From assembly GCA_012727485.1 (NCBI GenBank), contig JAAYHF010000045.1, forward strand, positions 1-35,737: DNA of 35,737 nt, written 5' to 3'. Below, piece after piece: positions 8,509 to 16,599 of this stretch; the stretch's first letter is position 1; every line of letters begins with the position of its first letter. Position numbers and translations under genes: made by a program. The notes under the pieces were generated by a model. It had not been told where the DNA came from, made no database searches, and saw nothing but the letters and a program-made list of their open reading frames with translations. The DNA comes from Eubacteriaceae bacterium (GTDB lineage: Bacteria > Bacillota > Clostridia > Eubacteriales > Anaerofustaceae).

Positions 8509-8538
8509 ATAATACATTATGCGACGGAGAAAAGTCAA
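8509..8538 (-). promoter_or_regulatory. Promoter of the ECF S component gene
   Basis: On the minus strand TTGACT (8538-8533), an 18-base spacer and TATTAT (8514-8509). Transcription would start near 8502, leaving a leader of about 220 bases before the coding sequence. Confidence 0.65.
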
Positions 8539-8565
8539 GGTTTGGGGAATGTAATATAGCATTAG

Positions 8566-8668
8566 GCAATGCAACACAAGACTCAACGCAGGACAGTAGC
8601 AATGCAACACAGGACAGTTGCAATGCAACACCGTACAGTTGCATTGCAACTGCTTTGTGTTGCATTGC
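8566..8668. repeat. Cluster of five GCAATGCAAC palindromic sites
   Basis: GCAATGCAAC occurs at 8566-8575, 8599-8608 and 8620-8629, and its reverse complement GTTGCATTGC at 8638-8647 and 8659-8668. Several spacings are 21 or 18 bases, close to two helical turns. The inner pair forms a perfect 10-bp stem with an 8-base loop, and the second and fifth sites extend to a 12-bp nested pair. The core TTGCAATGCAA is itself a near palindrome. The cluster lies just upstream of the promoter at 8509-8538. Confidence 0.7.
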
Positions 8669-9248
8669 GAGAAACAACTTCGTCGCATATAAGACACTTG
8701 CTTTAAGCCGCGCGAATAATTCAATTATAAGAAACCACCGATTAAATACCCACACAAACCCCAAAACTATAAACAGCCCTCAACAGCCCTCAAAAAGTCA
8801 AAAAACCGAAATCTCCGCCCGTTTTCGCCGTTTTACCCAAAATAGTCAGACCTCTCCCGTCAGGCCGAATAAGGTTATCTACCGCCATATTGTTTTTCGT
8901 TGAGGAATTGGGTCGGAATGATAAGTCAACGCAACGATATTGCGGTATTATCGCAGGTGAGCCGCAGTATTTTGGAATTGTCGCCTGTCATTATTTGCGC
9001 CCTATGGAATCGAGATTTGCTCTCTTTACTTCCCGCCAAGTAAGTAATATCAGCCGCAAATGCAACAAAGCATTACGACGGCTTTTTCCGCCGTGACCCG
9101 GTCACTTCGCAAAAATCAACTAAACATACTCATTCGATATTGACCCCACCCGCCCCCTTTCTTTGCCCGTAATATCCGATTACGCACACCCCCCCCTTCC
9201 TCTTATTTACCCTCCGGTTAAATTTCCATGAAGAAACAATTAACTCCC
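8669..9248. other. Intergenic region with no supported gene; one GACCCGGTC palindrome
   Basis: Short frames here lack ribosome binding sites and motifs. GTGACCCGGTCAC at 9093-9105 is a near-perfect 13-base palindrome sharing the GACCCGGTC word with 7482-7597 and 10455-10496. Confidence 0.5.
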
Positions 9249-9277
9249 TTTACATCAAACCATGTCGGTATTAAACT
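9249..9277 (+). promoter_or_regulatory. Promoter of the YwaF-like gene
   Basis: TTTACA (9249-9254), a 17-base spacer and TAAACT (9272-9277), placing the transcription start about 25 bases before the ATG at 9307. Confidence 0.5.
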
Positions 9278-9306
9278 GTCTACGCCCGACATAATTGGAG
9301 AAAAAA

Positions 9307-10089
9307 ATGAATATTATCGAAGAAATTATCCGCCTTTCCGCCATACCCATGACCCCGCCCAAACCCTACGGCCTCTTTCACCTGATTTTCTTCACGGTGG
9401 GCTTTACCTTAAGCATACTCATCGCCCGCCGCCTGAAAAACCTTTCCGAAGGGGCGAGCCGCCGCCTCATCTTCGGCGTGGGGCTTTTTTTGGCTTTATG
9501 CGAAATCTATAAACAACTTTTTTATTTTTATGTGATCGGCAATCATTCCTATCAGTGGTGGATATTTCCCTTCCAAATGTGCAGTATCCCCATGTATTTC
9601 TGCCTTATCGCCCCCCTGCTGAGGGAGGGGAAGCTCAGGCGGGGTATGTTTGACTTCATGTTTTCCTATAACCTTTTGGGGGGCTTCATTTCCTTCTTTG
9701 AACCCTCGGGGCTGATCCACGACTATCTCTTTTTGACCCTCCACGCCTTTGTTTGGCACATGAGCCTGATTTTCTTGGGAGTTTATTTGGGATTTTCGGG
9801 GAAGGCGGGCTGTGAGAAGAAGGATTATAAAAGCGCCACAGTCACCTTTTTGGGGCTTTGCGCCGTGGCTTTTTTGATAAATGTGGCTCTTTGGAATGTT
9901 TCCGGGGGGGAGGTAAATATGTTCTTCATAGGCCCCGCCAACAGCTCTTTAGCCGTTTTCAAGGTAATAGCGGAAAGATGCGGCTGGTATGTATCGACCC
10001 TGCTTTATATACCCTGCGTATGTCTCGGTGCCTATCTTACCTTTTTGCCCTTTAAAATGGGCAGGCAACGCCTTAAGGCAATGCCTTAA
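9307..10089 (+). CDS. YwaF-like integral membrane protein
   Basis: A 260-residue protein with six to seven predicted transmembrane helices. Motifs such as WWIFPFQMCSIPMYFCLIAP, a central HAFVWHMSL and aromatic-rich loops resemble the YwaF/TIGR02206 group of uncharacterised Firmicute membrane proteins. ATG at 9307 is preferred over the in-frame TTG at 9295 because TTGGAG at 9295-9300 is itself the ribosome binding site, six bases before the ATG. There is no signal peptide or enzymatic motif I can name. It stands alone and is flanked on both sides, at some distance, by GACCCGGTC palindromes in opposite orientation. The function is unknown. Confidence 0.7.
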   Translation: MNIIEEIIRLSAIPMTPPKPYGLFHLIFFTVGFTLSILIARRLKNLSEGASRRLIFGVGLFLALCEIYKQLFYFYVIGNHSYQWWIFPFQMCSIPMYFCLIAPLLREGKLRRGMFDFMFSYNLLGGFISFFEPSGLIHDYLFLTLHAFVWHMSLIFLGVYLGFSGKAGCEKKDYKSATVTFLGLCAVAFLINVALWNVSGGEVNMFFIGPANSSLAVFKVIAERCGWYVSTLLYIPCVCLGAYLTFLPFKMGRQRLKAMP

Positions 10090-10103
10090 GTTAAGGCAAT
10101 GCC
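10073..10103 (+). repeat. 13-base direct repeat across the YwaF-like stop codon
   Basis: TTAAGGCAATGCC occurs at 10073-10085 and 10091-10103 (18-base period). The stop codon at 10087-10089 lies between the copies. Confidence 0.6.
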
Positions 10104-10454
10104 GAAAGAAAAGCCCGTAATTAAAATAAGTAACCGACACATCGGCATAAACGAAGAAAAACGCAAGCGCAAAAGCAGACTCCCTTTACGCATGCGATTT
10201 TCGCATTTTGCGAGTATCTGTTACTTGCCCCAAAAGTCCCTCTACCTCGAAAATACCCACGATTAAAACCCCATTTCTTAACTGCTTTTGTGCGGGGAAG
10301 TTTGCCGAAAATGTTTTTTAGCGGCCAAATAGGTGAAAAAGGCGGGCGGTGGGTTTTCCGGCATCTTCGGGGCGGTAAGGAAAGGCGCTTCTTAATATGG
10401 TGAAGCTGTCTTGATATAAAGTAAAAAGACCGTAAAGGCGGTTTTTTATGAAAT
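10104..10454. other. Intergenic region with weak terminator-like hairpin
   Basis: No supported gene. At 10422-10447, AAAAAGACCG and CGGTTTTTT give a small stem (4 GC-rich pairs plus A-T pairs) ending in a T run, possibly a terminator on the plus strand. An ACGCAAGCGCAAA word near 10150-10165 echoes the hairpin arm at 7533-7542. Confidence 0.35.
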
Positions 10455-10496
10455 GACCGGGTCACAAAATGAAGCTTTCTGCATTGTGACCCGGTC
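10455..10496. repeat. Perfect 13-bp inverted repeat with GACCGGGTC core
   Basis: GACCGGGTCACAA (10455-10467) and TTGTGACCCGGTC (10484-10496) are perfect inverted copies separated by 16 bases. No T run follows on either strand, so it is not a normal terminator. It shares its core with 7482-7597 and 9093-9105. Confidence 0.65.
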
Positions 10497-10541
10497 TGAA
10501 TGTAAAATTAATGATGGCAGATCCTGTGCCGATATTCCGAG

Positions 10542-11222
10542 CTATTCCTCCGAGGTGTCCGCAGTGGGTGAGAAGATCTCCCCGGAAAGCCCGTCCAAAT
10601 CCATCACCGTTTGAAGGGCTGAAATTTCAGCGGATATATCGGCGGCGGTGTCGGTTATGATCTCGTCGTAAAGTTTTTCAAAGGCGGCTTTAATATCCTT
10701 TATAACCTTTTCGATCTCCGTCATGCTTCCCCTTATTTTGGCTGTGCGAAGGGGTTTTTCGATGAGGGTCGTGTAGGTTGTGAGCAGTTTTACCGTGGTG
10801 GGCAGATAATAGGAGGTGAATCGGCTCAGGGAGGCGGCGTTCTCCTTTTCCATTGCCTGAGCGAATATCTCCGAGGTGATTTTTCGGATATAAATAATAT
10901 CCTGCTTCATCTCCCCTTCTTCTGTTTTGCCGATGACCTGCCCGAATAGGCGGTCGTACTTCTTCGCCTGAACAGAAAGGGTCTCCTCGGGGGAGGGGGG
11001 AACTTTATAATTGATCCTTGCGCCCGTTGCCTTGGTTTCCTTATCGGCGGCGGGCTTTTTTGTGATTTGCTTTTTATCCTTTTCGTCTTTTATCGCCAAG
11101 GAAATCAAAAATGAAATAATCATCGCAGCCAATATGCCGCTTTTTCCCAGAAATCCCACGAACACCGCCCAAAATATCAGCGTTCCCCAACCGAAATCAT
11201 CTTTCTTGCTCTTGTTAGCCAT
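10542..11222 (-). CDS. XpaC-like membrane protein (5-bromo-4-chloroindolyl phosphate hydrolysis family)
   Basis: A 226-residue protein with a short polar start (1-10), a hydrophobic hairpin (about 12-43), a charged lysine-rich linker (45-70) and a helical domain (80-226). The segment SRFTSYYLPTTVKLLTTYTTL (about 130-150) matches the conserved core of the XpaC family, named for a Bacillus phenotype of indoxyl phosphate hydrolysis. Its true role is uncertain; family members often sit beside telA-type toxic-anion resistance genes. No telA is present here, so this is a solitary copy. GGAAGG five bases before the ATG supports the start. No strong terminator is seen before 10496. Confidence 0.78.
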   Translation of the reverse strand: MANKSKKDDFGWGTLIFWAVFVGFLGKSGILAAMIISFLISLAIKDEKDKKQITKKPAADKETKATGARINYKVPPSPEETLSVQAKKYDRLFGQVIGKTEEGEMKQDIIYIRKITSEIFAQAMEKENAASLSRFTSYYLPTTVKLLTTYTTLIEKPLRTAKIRGSMTEIEKVIKDIKAAFEKLYDEIITDTAADISAEISALQTVMDLDGLSGEIFSPTADTSEE

Positions 11223-11786
11223 GTCAGCCTTCCGTTTATGTTGTTTATTATTGAAGCGTATATGCGCCTTTGCGTCAACCGAGATGTTTAGCGTCCGGTA
11301 AAAAGTCGCAAAAATTGCCGCCCGCCCCGTCGGTCATCGTTCTTTCTATTATATATGGAAAGGTTTTTACTCCTTCTCTGCTCTCCCGAAGGTCATCTGG
11401 CGCATCGCCTGCCCGTTGACTTTTCGGGGCAAGCCGAAACCTTCGCCTTTGTGACCGTTGCCGCCCTGCTTAGTCTTGCTTTTCCAAAGTGCCGCCATCG
11501 GTGCGGTGAAAGCCGTATTTAGCCGATTTTGCCGCATACTGCGCCGTTTTTACGTATATAAGAAGGGCGCTTAAGCATCTTTTACCGCCATGCTTCAGCC
11601 CTATCGAAGCGTTCACCGAGGGGAACAATCTGCGCTCATTTTCTCCGCAAAAGAATTATATCATAAAAGCGGCTCTTACCAATTCCGACAGACTTTCCCC
11701 AATGATTAAAAAGGGCGTTTTTATATGGAAAACCCTTTCTTATTGAGTTATAATAAGGAAAACAAATAAATACGGAGGCGCAGGAA
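11223..11786. other. Intergenic region; -10 element near its right end
   Basis: No gene I can support. A short plus-strand frame from about 11355 (49 codons) has no ribosome binding site. An imperfect hairpin lies near 11565-11605 without a T run. TATAAT at 11749-11754 is a good -10 for the cyclase-family gene but lacks a recognisable -35, and GGAGG at 11774-11778 sets that gene's start. Confidence 0.45.
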
Positions 11787-12539
11787 ATGTATAAATTATG
11801 GGACGAACTGAAAAGAATAAAGAAACTTCGTTGGATAGATCTCACCCACAGGCTGGATAACGACAGCCCCTTCTGGAGCGGCATACCCGAGGGGAGCGTG
11901 GAGCTTGCCAAAACGGTTTACGATTGGGGAGAGCCGATGCTCGAATGCCACATTCAAACATTTAAATTCCCCGGTCAATTCGGCACCCATATCGACTTCC
12001 CCGGGCATTTCATCAAGGGCGGACAGCTTTCCGAAAAATACGGCATAACCGACACCGTCTATCCCCTTTGCGTGGTGGATATAAGCGAGAAAGCAAAACA
12101 AAACCCCCGCTATACCGTGAGTGCAAAGGACATAATGGAATATGAGGAAAAATACGGGCAGATACCCGAGGGAGCTTTCGTGGCGCTAAGAAGCGATTGG
12201 GGCAAAAAGTGGCCCGATATGAACGCCATTTCGGGCTTGGCCGAGGACGGCAGCGAGAACTTCCCCGGTTGGTCGCTGGAAGCCCTGAAATACATATATG
12301 AAGTCCGCAATGCGGCCGCAAACGGTCACGAAACTCTGGACACCGATTCTTCCGCCGCCGCCGAGGAGGCGGGGGATCTGGCCTGCGAACGCTATGTGCT
12401 TGAAATAGGCAAGCTTCAGGTGGAAATGCTCTGCAATTTGGATCAGCTTCCCCCGGCGGGGGCAATTATAGTGGTGGCCTTCCTTAATATAAAGGGCGCC
12501 ACCGGCCTTCCCGTGAGGGCATGGGCAATAGCCGAGTAG
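11787..12539 (+). CDS. Cyclase family protein (kynurenine formamidase-like metal-dependent hydrolase)
   Basis: A 250-residue protein of the PF04199 cyclase/KynB family. The signature is QFGTHIDFPGHF, where His68, Asp70 and His74 should bind the catalytic metal; IDLTHRLDNDSPFW near the start and ATGLPVRAWAI at the end also fit the family. Members hydrolyse amide or ester bonds in substrates such as N-formylkynurenine or isatin, but no tryptophan-degradation genes are nearby, so the substrate is open. GGAGG eight bases before the ATG fixes the start. The last codons belong to a 46-48-base degenerate tandem repeat running into the gap (12515-12632). It may share a transcript with the nitroreductase downstream. 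Confidence 0.85.
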   Translation: MYKLWDELKRIKKLRWIDLTHRLDNDSPFWSGIPEGSVELAKTVYDWGEPMLECHIQTFKFPGQFGTHIDFPGHFIKGGQLSEKYGITDTVYPLCVVDISEKAKQNPRYTVSAKDIMEYEEKYGQIPEGAFVALRSDWGKKWPDMNAISGLAEDGSENFPGWSLEALKYIYEVRNAAANGHETLDTDSSAAAEEAGDLACERYVLEIGKLQVEMLCNLDQLPPAGAIIVVAFLNIKGATGLPVRAWAIAE

Positions 12540-12632
12540 GTACAGACCGTCAAAAGCTATTAAGGGCATGGGCTATTGCCGAATAGTGAATCAAGACAAA
12601 AGCCATTGAGGGCATAATAGCTCAAACCAAGG
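12515..12632 (+). repeat. Degenerate tandem repeat starting inside the cyclase gene's 3' end
   Basis: AGGGCATGGGCAATAGCCGA at 12515 recurs as AGGGCATGGGCTATTGCCGA at 12563, and as a shorter AGGGCATAATAGC at 12609. The periods are 48 and 46 bases. Copy one is coding and contains the stop codon; the others are not coding. Confidence 0.7.
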
Positions 12633-12674
12633 AAAAAGCCTTTTAGAAGCATTTTAAGGAAAGGAAAGGTTTAT

Positions 12675-13205
12675 ATGAAGGATAAATACGATTTTTTAAA
12701 GTTCGCTCGGGAGAGATATTCCCTGAGGGCCTTTTCGGAAAAGAAGGTGGAAGCGGCGGATTTGGAAGCCGTTCTCGAGGCGGGAAGGCTCGCCCCCACC
12801 GCCCATAACGACCAGCCCCAGCGCATACTCGTTATACAAAGCGAGGAGAATCTGGCGAAGCTGAAAAAATGCACCATGAGCCATTACAACGCCCCGGCGG
12901 CCCTGCTCGTCTGCGCCGATAAAACCGCCTGCTGGAAGCGCGCCTACGACGGAAAGCTCAGCGCCGACATAGACGCCTCCATCGTCGCCACCCAAATGAT
13001 GCTTCAAGCCCAAAGTCTGGGGCTGGGTACCACCTGGGTGATGCACTTCGACCCGGTTGCCATGAGGGAGGAATTTGCCGTCCCCGATAATTACGAAATG
13101 ACTGCCCTGCTCGTCCTCGGCTACCCCGCCGAAGGCGCTCAACCCTCTGCCCGCCACACCGAGCGCAAACCCTTGGGGGAGACGGTTTTTTACGATGAGT
13201 TTTAA
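12675..13205 (+). CDS. Nitroreductase family protein
   Basis: A 176-residue flavin-dependent oxidoreductase of the nitroreductase superfamily. RERYSLRAFSEKKV near residues 12-25 is the FMN-phosphate binding start, followed by LEAGRLAPTAHNDQPQRI (about 36-53), then DIDASIVATQMMLQAQSLGLGTTWV (about 95-119), which lines the dimer and flavin site, and LVLGYPAE near the end. Such enzymes reduce nitro groups, quinones or enones with NAD(P)H; the physiological substrate is unknown. GGAAAGG upstream of the ATG at 12675 supports the start. It follows the cyclase gene by 135 bases and is closed by a hairpin at 13253. Confidence 0.9.
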   Translation: MKDKYDFLKFARERYSLRAFSEKKVEAADLEAVLEAGRLAPTAHNDQPQRILVIQSEENLAKLKKCTMSHYNAPAALLVCADKTACWKRAYDGKLSADIDASIVATQMMLQAQSLGLGTTWVMHFDPVAMREEFAVPDNYEMTALLVLGYPAEGAQPSARHTERKPLGETVFYDEF

Positions 13206-13252
13206 GCTTAAAAATAGTGTATTCACGGCGATTTATTAAACGAAAAAATTAT

Positions 13253-13288
13253 CAAAGAGAAGGAAATTATCTCCTTCTCTTTGCTTTT
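13253..13288. terminator. Bidirectional terminator between convergent genes
   Basis: CAAAGAGAAGGA (13253-13264) and TCCTTCTCTTTG (13272-13283) form a perfect 12-bp stem with a 7-base loop. CTTTT follows on the plus strand; on the minus strand a run of six T follows after a short gap. It serves the nitroreductase and the reverse UvrA-TrmO gene. Confidence 0.75.
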
Positions 13289-13372
13289 AGACTTTGTATT
13301 GATATATGGTCTGTTTTTTATGAGCTCGTTATTAAAGTGTCAGCCGTCGGTTTGATTTCATAAGCCCCGAAG

Positions 13373-16162
13373 CTAAAAATTAAATTCGCTTTCCCAATCG
13401 AATTGCCCCGCGTCCTCGGTGTTTTGCGGCCAATGGGCGCACCATTCGGGAACGGAGGGATTTTTGACCCTGTCCAAACTCGGGGTGTAGGGCTTGATGT
13501 CCAAAACGGGGGTGGCGTTGAAGGCATCTATATAGTCAATTCCCACAAGGGCGTTTTTCTTATCGAGCCATATCAGCCCGCAGGTACTCACCGCAATGGG
13601 GTTGGGGCGCTGGGGGGAACGGGTGGCGAAGATGCCCAGCTTATCCGGGCCCTTTGTGTAGGGCTTTTCCGTGGCAAGCACGCCTCTGTCCTCGGCGGTG
13701 TCCGCCCCATCGAACCACCAATAAACCTGAATATGGGAAAATCCCTCCAAGCCCTCCAAGGCGGGGGCGTATTTCGTATCCAAAGCGATGTAATAACCGT
13801 CTTCTTTGCTGACTATCCTGCCTATGGGGTTAATTTTTATCTGCATTTCCTTTTCGGTGTTCTCCTTGTAATCGTAATAATTTGCGGCAAGCTCCCTGCG
13901 CTGTTCTTCCGTTAAGGTCTTGCCCGAAAGGGACATTCTAAGGCATTTGGCGGTGTTGGTTTGGGAATTTTCCGCCATTTCCGACGGTTTACCGCAGAAA
14001 ACCACCTCGCCGCCGCCGCTTCCCCCGTCCGGGCCGATGTCGATGATATAATCGGCTCTTTTTATCACGTCCAAATTATGCTCTATGATAATAACCGTGT
14101 TGCCCTTATCCGCAAAACCCTCGAAAAGCTCCATGAGTTTTTCGCAGTCGGAGGGGTGAAGTCCTGTGGTGGGCTCGTCCAAAATATATATGCTCCCCTT
14201 TTTCCTTAAATATTTCGCCAATTTCAACCTTTGACGCTCCCCGCCGGAGAGGGTGGAGAGGGGCTGACCCAACCTCATATAGGATAGACCCACCTCGCAA
14301 AGGGAAGAAATACCCTTTGCGATCTTTTTATCATCGAAAAACTCCGCCGCTTCCCCGGCGGTCATGGAAAGCACCTCCAAAATGTTCTTGCCCTTGTATT
14401 TGTAGCTTAATGCCTCATCGCTGAAACGACTGCCTAAGCAGGCCTCGCAGGTGGTGACTATCGGATCCATGAAAACAAGCTCGGTGACGATCACCCCCTT
14501 GCCGTGGCATACGGGGCAGGCCCCCTCGGAATTGAAGCTGAAAAGTCCGGGGGAAACATTGTTTTGCGAGGCGAAAAGATTTCTTATGGCGTCCAAGAAA
14601 CCCAAGAAGGAAGCGGGGGTGGAGCGATTGTTGGCGGTGATGGGGGATTGATCCACCTTTATCACCCTGTCCTCATATTGATTGGCAAAGACCTTGCTTA
14701 TCAGCGTGCTTTTTCCGCTTCCCGCCACCCCCGTAACTGCGCATATCACCCCGAGGGGTATATCCACATCGACATTTTTAAGGTTGTTCAGATTCGCCCC
14801 CCTTACGGGCAAAAATCCCTTCGGAGTGCGGGGGGAGGTTTTAAGCAAAACATTGCGGCTCAGGGCTTGCCCCGTCAGAGTGCCGCTTTCGAGCAGTTTT
14901 TCATATTCGCCCTGAAAAACCACCTCTCCGCCGAGCCTTCCCGCCAGGGGGCCCATATCTATCACCTCGTCGGATATGGATATGACGTCCTTATCATGTT
15001 CCACCACAAGCACGCTGTTGCCCCGCTCCTTCAGATCCTTGAGCAGATTGTTCATTCTGTGGACATCTCTCGGGTGCATACCCGTGGAGGGTTCGTCGAA
15101 TATATACATCATATCAGTAAGGCTTGAGCCCAAAAATCTCACCAATTTTAGCCGCTGGGCTTCCCCTCCGGAAAGGGAGGAGGTATCTCTGTTCAAATTC
15201 AGATAACCCAAACCTATGTCTATCATTCTCGTCAACCCCTCCCTTATGCGCTCAACCACTGCGGCCACCCTTTTGTCCTCGAGCCTTCCCAATAAATCCC
15301 TCAGCACGGGCAGTTCCATTTCGCACATATCGGAAATATTGTAACCCATTATCCAGCAGGCAAGGGATTCCCTGTTCAGCCGCTGTCCGTGGCATACGGG
15401 GCAGACCCGCCGGGAGATGAGCCGGGCGGATTTGTCTTTTTGATATTCCCCGAGTTGGGATAAATCCCTTGTGAGATAGCGCTTTTTATATGAATTGTAT
15501 ATTCCCTCCACCCTCTCGGAAACCCTTTCGCCTTCGGGAGTGGGGCTTGCGTAGAGCAGAAGATTCATTTCCCTTTCGCTGTAATCCTTGAGGGGTTTAT
15601 CCATATCAAAGAGCTTCGAAGCGCCGTATTGCCTTAAATACCAACCCCCCACCCGAAAGGTGCTGTCCGTTATCGCCCCTTCGGAAAGGGATTTTTCCAT
15701 ATCCAAAATGGCGTAAATATTTATATCCGTGACATTTCCGAGCCCGGAACACTCCGGACACATTCCCGCGGGGTCGTTGAAGGAAAACATCGAAGCGCCC
15801 CCCACATAGGGCTGACCGATGCGGGAGAAAAGCAGGCGAAGGGCGGTGTAAAGCTCGGAGGCGGTTCCCACTGTGGAGCGCATATTCGTCCCGAGGGAGC
15901 TTTGATCCACCACCACCGCCGGGGAAAGGTTTTCCAGCAGCTCCACCGAGGGTTTTTCGTATTTGGGCATACGGTTTCGCACGAAGGCGGGGTAGGTATC
16001 GTTCATTTGTCGGGAAGCCTCCGAAGCTATCGTATCGAATACGACGCTGGATTTTCCCGAGCCTGAAACCCCGGTGAATACCACGATCTTGTTTTTGGGA
16101 ATGTTCAGGGAAACATTCTTCAGGTTGTTCTGGGTCAGACCCTTAATGATGATATTTTTCAT
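13373..16162 (-). CDS. UvrA-like ABC ATPase fused to a TrmO (TsaA) tRNA methyltransferase domain
   Basis: One uninterrupted 929-residue frame. Residues 1-745 are UvrA-like: Walker A at 31-38 and 478-485, signatures SLSGG (329-333) and TLSGG (637-641), Walker B motifs YIFDEPSTG and YILDEPTTG, and cysteine pairs 135/138, 254/257, 549/552 and 572/575 for zinc. The first ABC half is shorter than in housekeeping UvrA, as in DrrC/UvrA2-type paralogues that lack the UvrB-binding domain and are often linked to drug resistance. Residues 773-929 are a TrmO domain with RSPQRPNP (848-855) and LDIKPY (887-892), which in the family binds S-adenosylmethionine and methylates t6A37 of tRNA. An internal ATG (codon 773, position 13846) has an AAGG just before it, so separate TrmO could also be made. 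AGAGG precedes the main ATG. Confidence 0.9.
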   Translation of the reverse strand: MKNIIIKGLTQNNLKNVSLNIPKNKIVVFTGVSGSGKSSVVFDTIASEASRQMNDTYPAFVRNRMPKYEKPSVELLENLSPAVVVDQSSLGTNMRSTVGTASELYTALRLLFSRIGQPYVGGASMFSFNDPAGMCPECSGLGNVTDINIYAILDMEKSLSEGAITDSTFRVGGWYLRQYGASKLFDMDKPLKDYSEREMNLLLYASPTPEGERVSERVEGIYNSYKKRYLTRDLSQLGEYQKDKSARLISRRVCPVCHGQRLNRESLACWIMGYNISDMCEMELPVLRDLLGRLEDKRVAAVVERIREGLTRMIDIGLGYLNLNRDTSSLSGGEAQRLKLVRFLGSSLTDMMYIFDEPSTGMHPRDVHRMNNLLKDLKERGNSVLVVEHDKDVISISDEVIDMGPLAGRLGGEVVFQGEYEKLLESGTLTGQALSRNVLLKTSPRTPKGFLPVRGANLNNLKNVDVDIPLGVICAVTGVAGSGKSTLISKVFANQYEDRVIKVDQSPITANNRSTPASFLGFLDAIRNLFASQNNVSPGLFSFNSEGACPVCHGKGVIVTELVFMDPIVTTCEACLGSRFSDEALSYKYKGKNILEVLSMTAGEAAEFFDDKKIAKGISSLCEVGLSYMRLGQPLSTLSGGERQRLKLAKYLRKKGSIYILDEPTTGLHPSDCEKLMELFEGFADKGNTVIIIEHNLDVIKRADYIIDIGPDGGSGGGEVVFCGKPSEMAENSQTNTAKCLRMSLSGKTLTEEQRRELAANYYDYKENTEKEMQIKINPIGRIVSKEDGYYIALDTKYAPALEGLEGFSHIQVYWWFDGADTAEDRGVLATEKPYTKGPDKLGIFATRSPQRPNPIAVSTCGLIWLDKKNALVGIDYIDAFNATPVLDIKPYTPSLDRVKNPSVPEWCAHWPQNTEDAGQFDWESEFNF

Positions 16163-16599
16163 AAATCCTCTTTTCTTCTTTGACCGTAATCAAGCGTAGC
16201 ATGATTAAAAATATACTTCAAGGGGTATTTAAGGGCTTTTTTACCGAATTTTTTAAGTGTTGGCAAAAAAGGGCTTGATTTAAAATGTCTTTTTTTTGTA
16301 AGGGAATTTTGGGGAGGGGTTGTTGAGTTTTGTTGAGTTTGTGTGAAATCATTTGCGAATGGGGCTTTATAAAAAGAACAGGTCACAATCAAGGCTTCCC
16401 GTTGCGGCCTGTCAGCCCTTAGTCCTGCGGTCGGGGCGAAATGTTTGGGCTTAAGCCCGTAAGGGTAAATCGCTGTAAATAATCTCCCGATAAACAATAA
16501 AGGGAAACTCTCTTTCGATCTTCGCTTAGTTTTGAAAGGGATTGTTTTCGCAATGGCAATCGAATCATTCCTTGCTTCGCCGCCACTGCGAACGGTGCC
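16163..16599. other. Intergenic region with no supported gene
   Basis: AT-rich with several T and A runs. A weak minus-strand -35/-10 pair (TTGAAG, TACGCT, 17-base spacer, about 16195-16224) may serve the UvrA-TrmO gene. I see no RNA gene. Confidence 0.4.

Noticed and set aside
8296-8724. Reverse-strand frame through the ECF leader
   Set aside because: No ribosome binding site before its ATGs and part of it encodes the palindrome cluster; the region is better read as a structured leader.
11355-11505. Degraded gene remnant in the gap before the cyclase gene
   Set aside because: A 49-codon frame and its reverse complement show no motif I can assign and no ribosome binding site.
14504-15127. 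Plus-strand coding frame of 207 residues
   Set aside because: Mirror frame of the UvrA-like gene with no motif or ribosome binding site.
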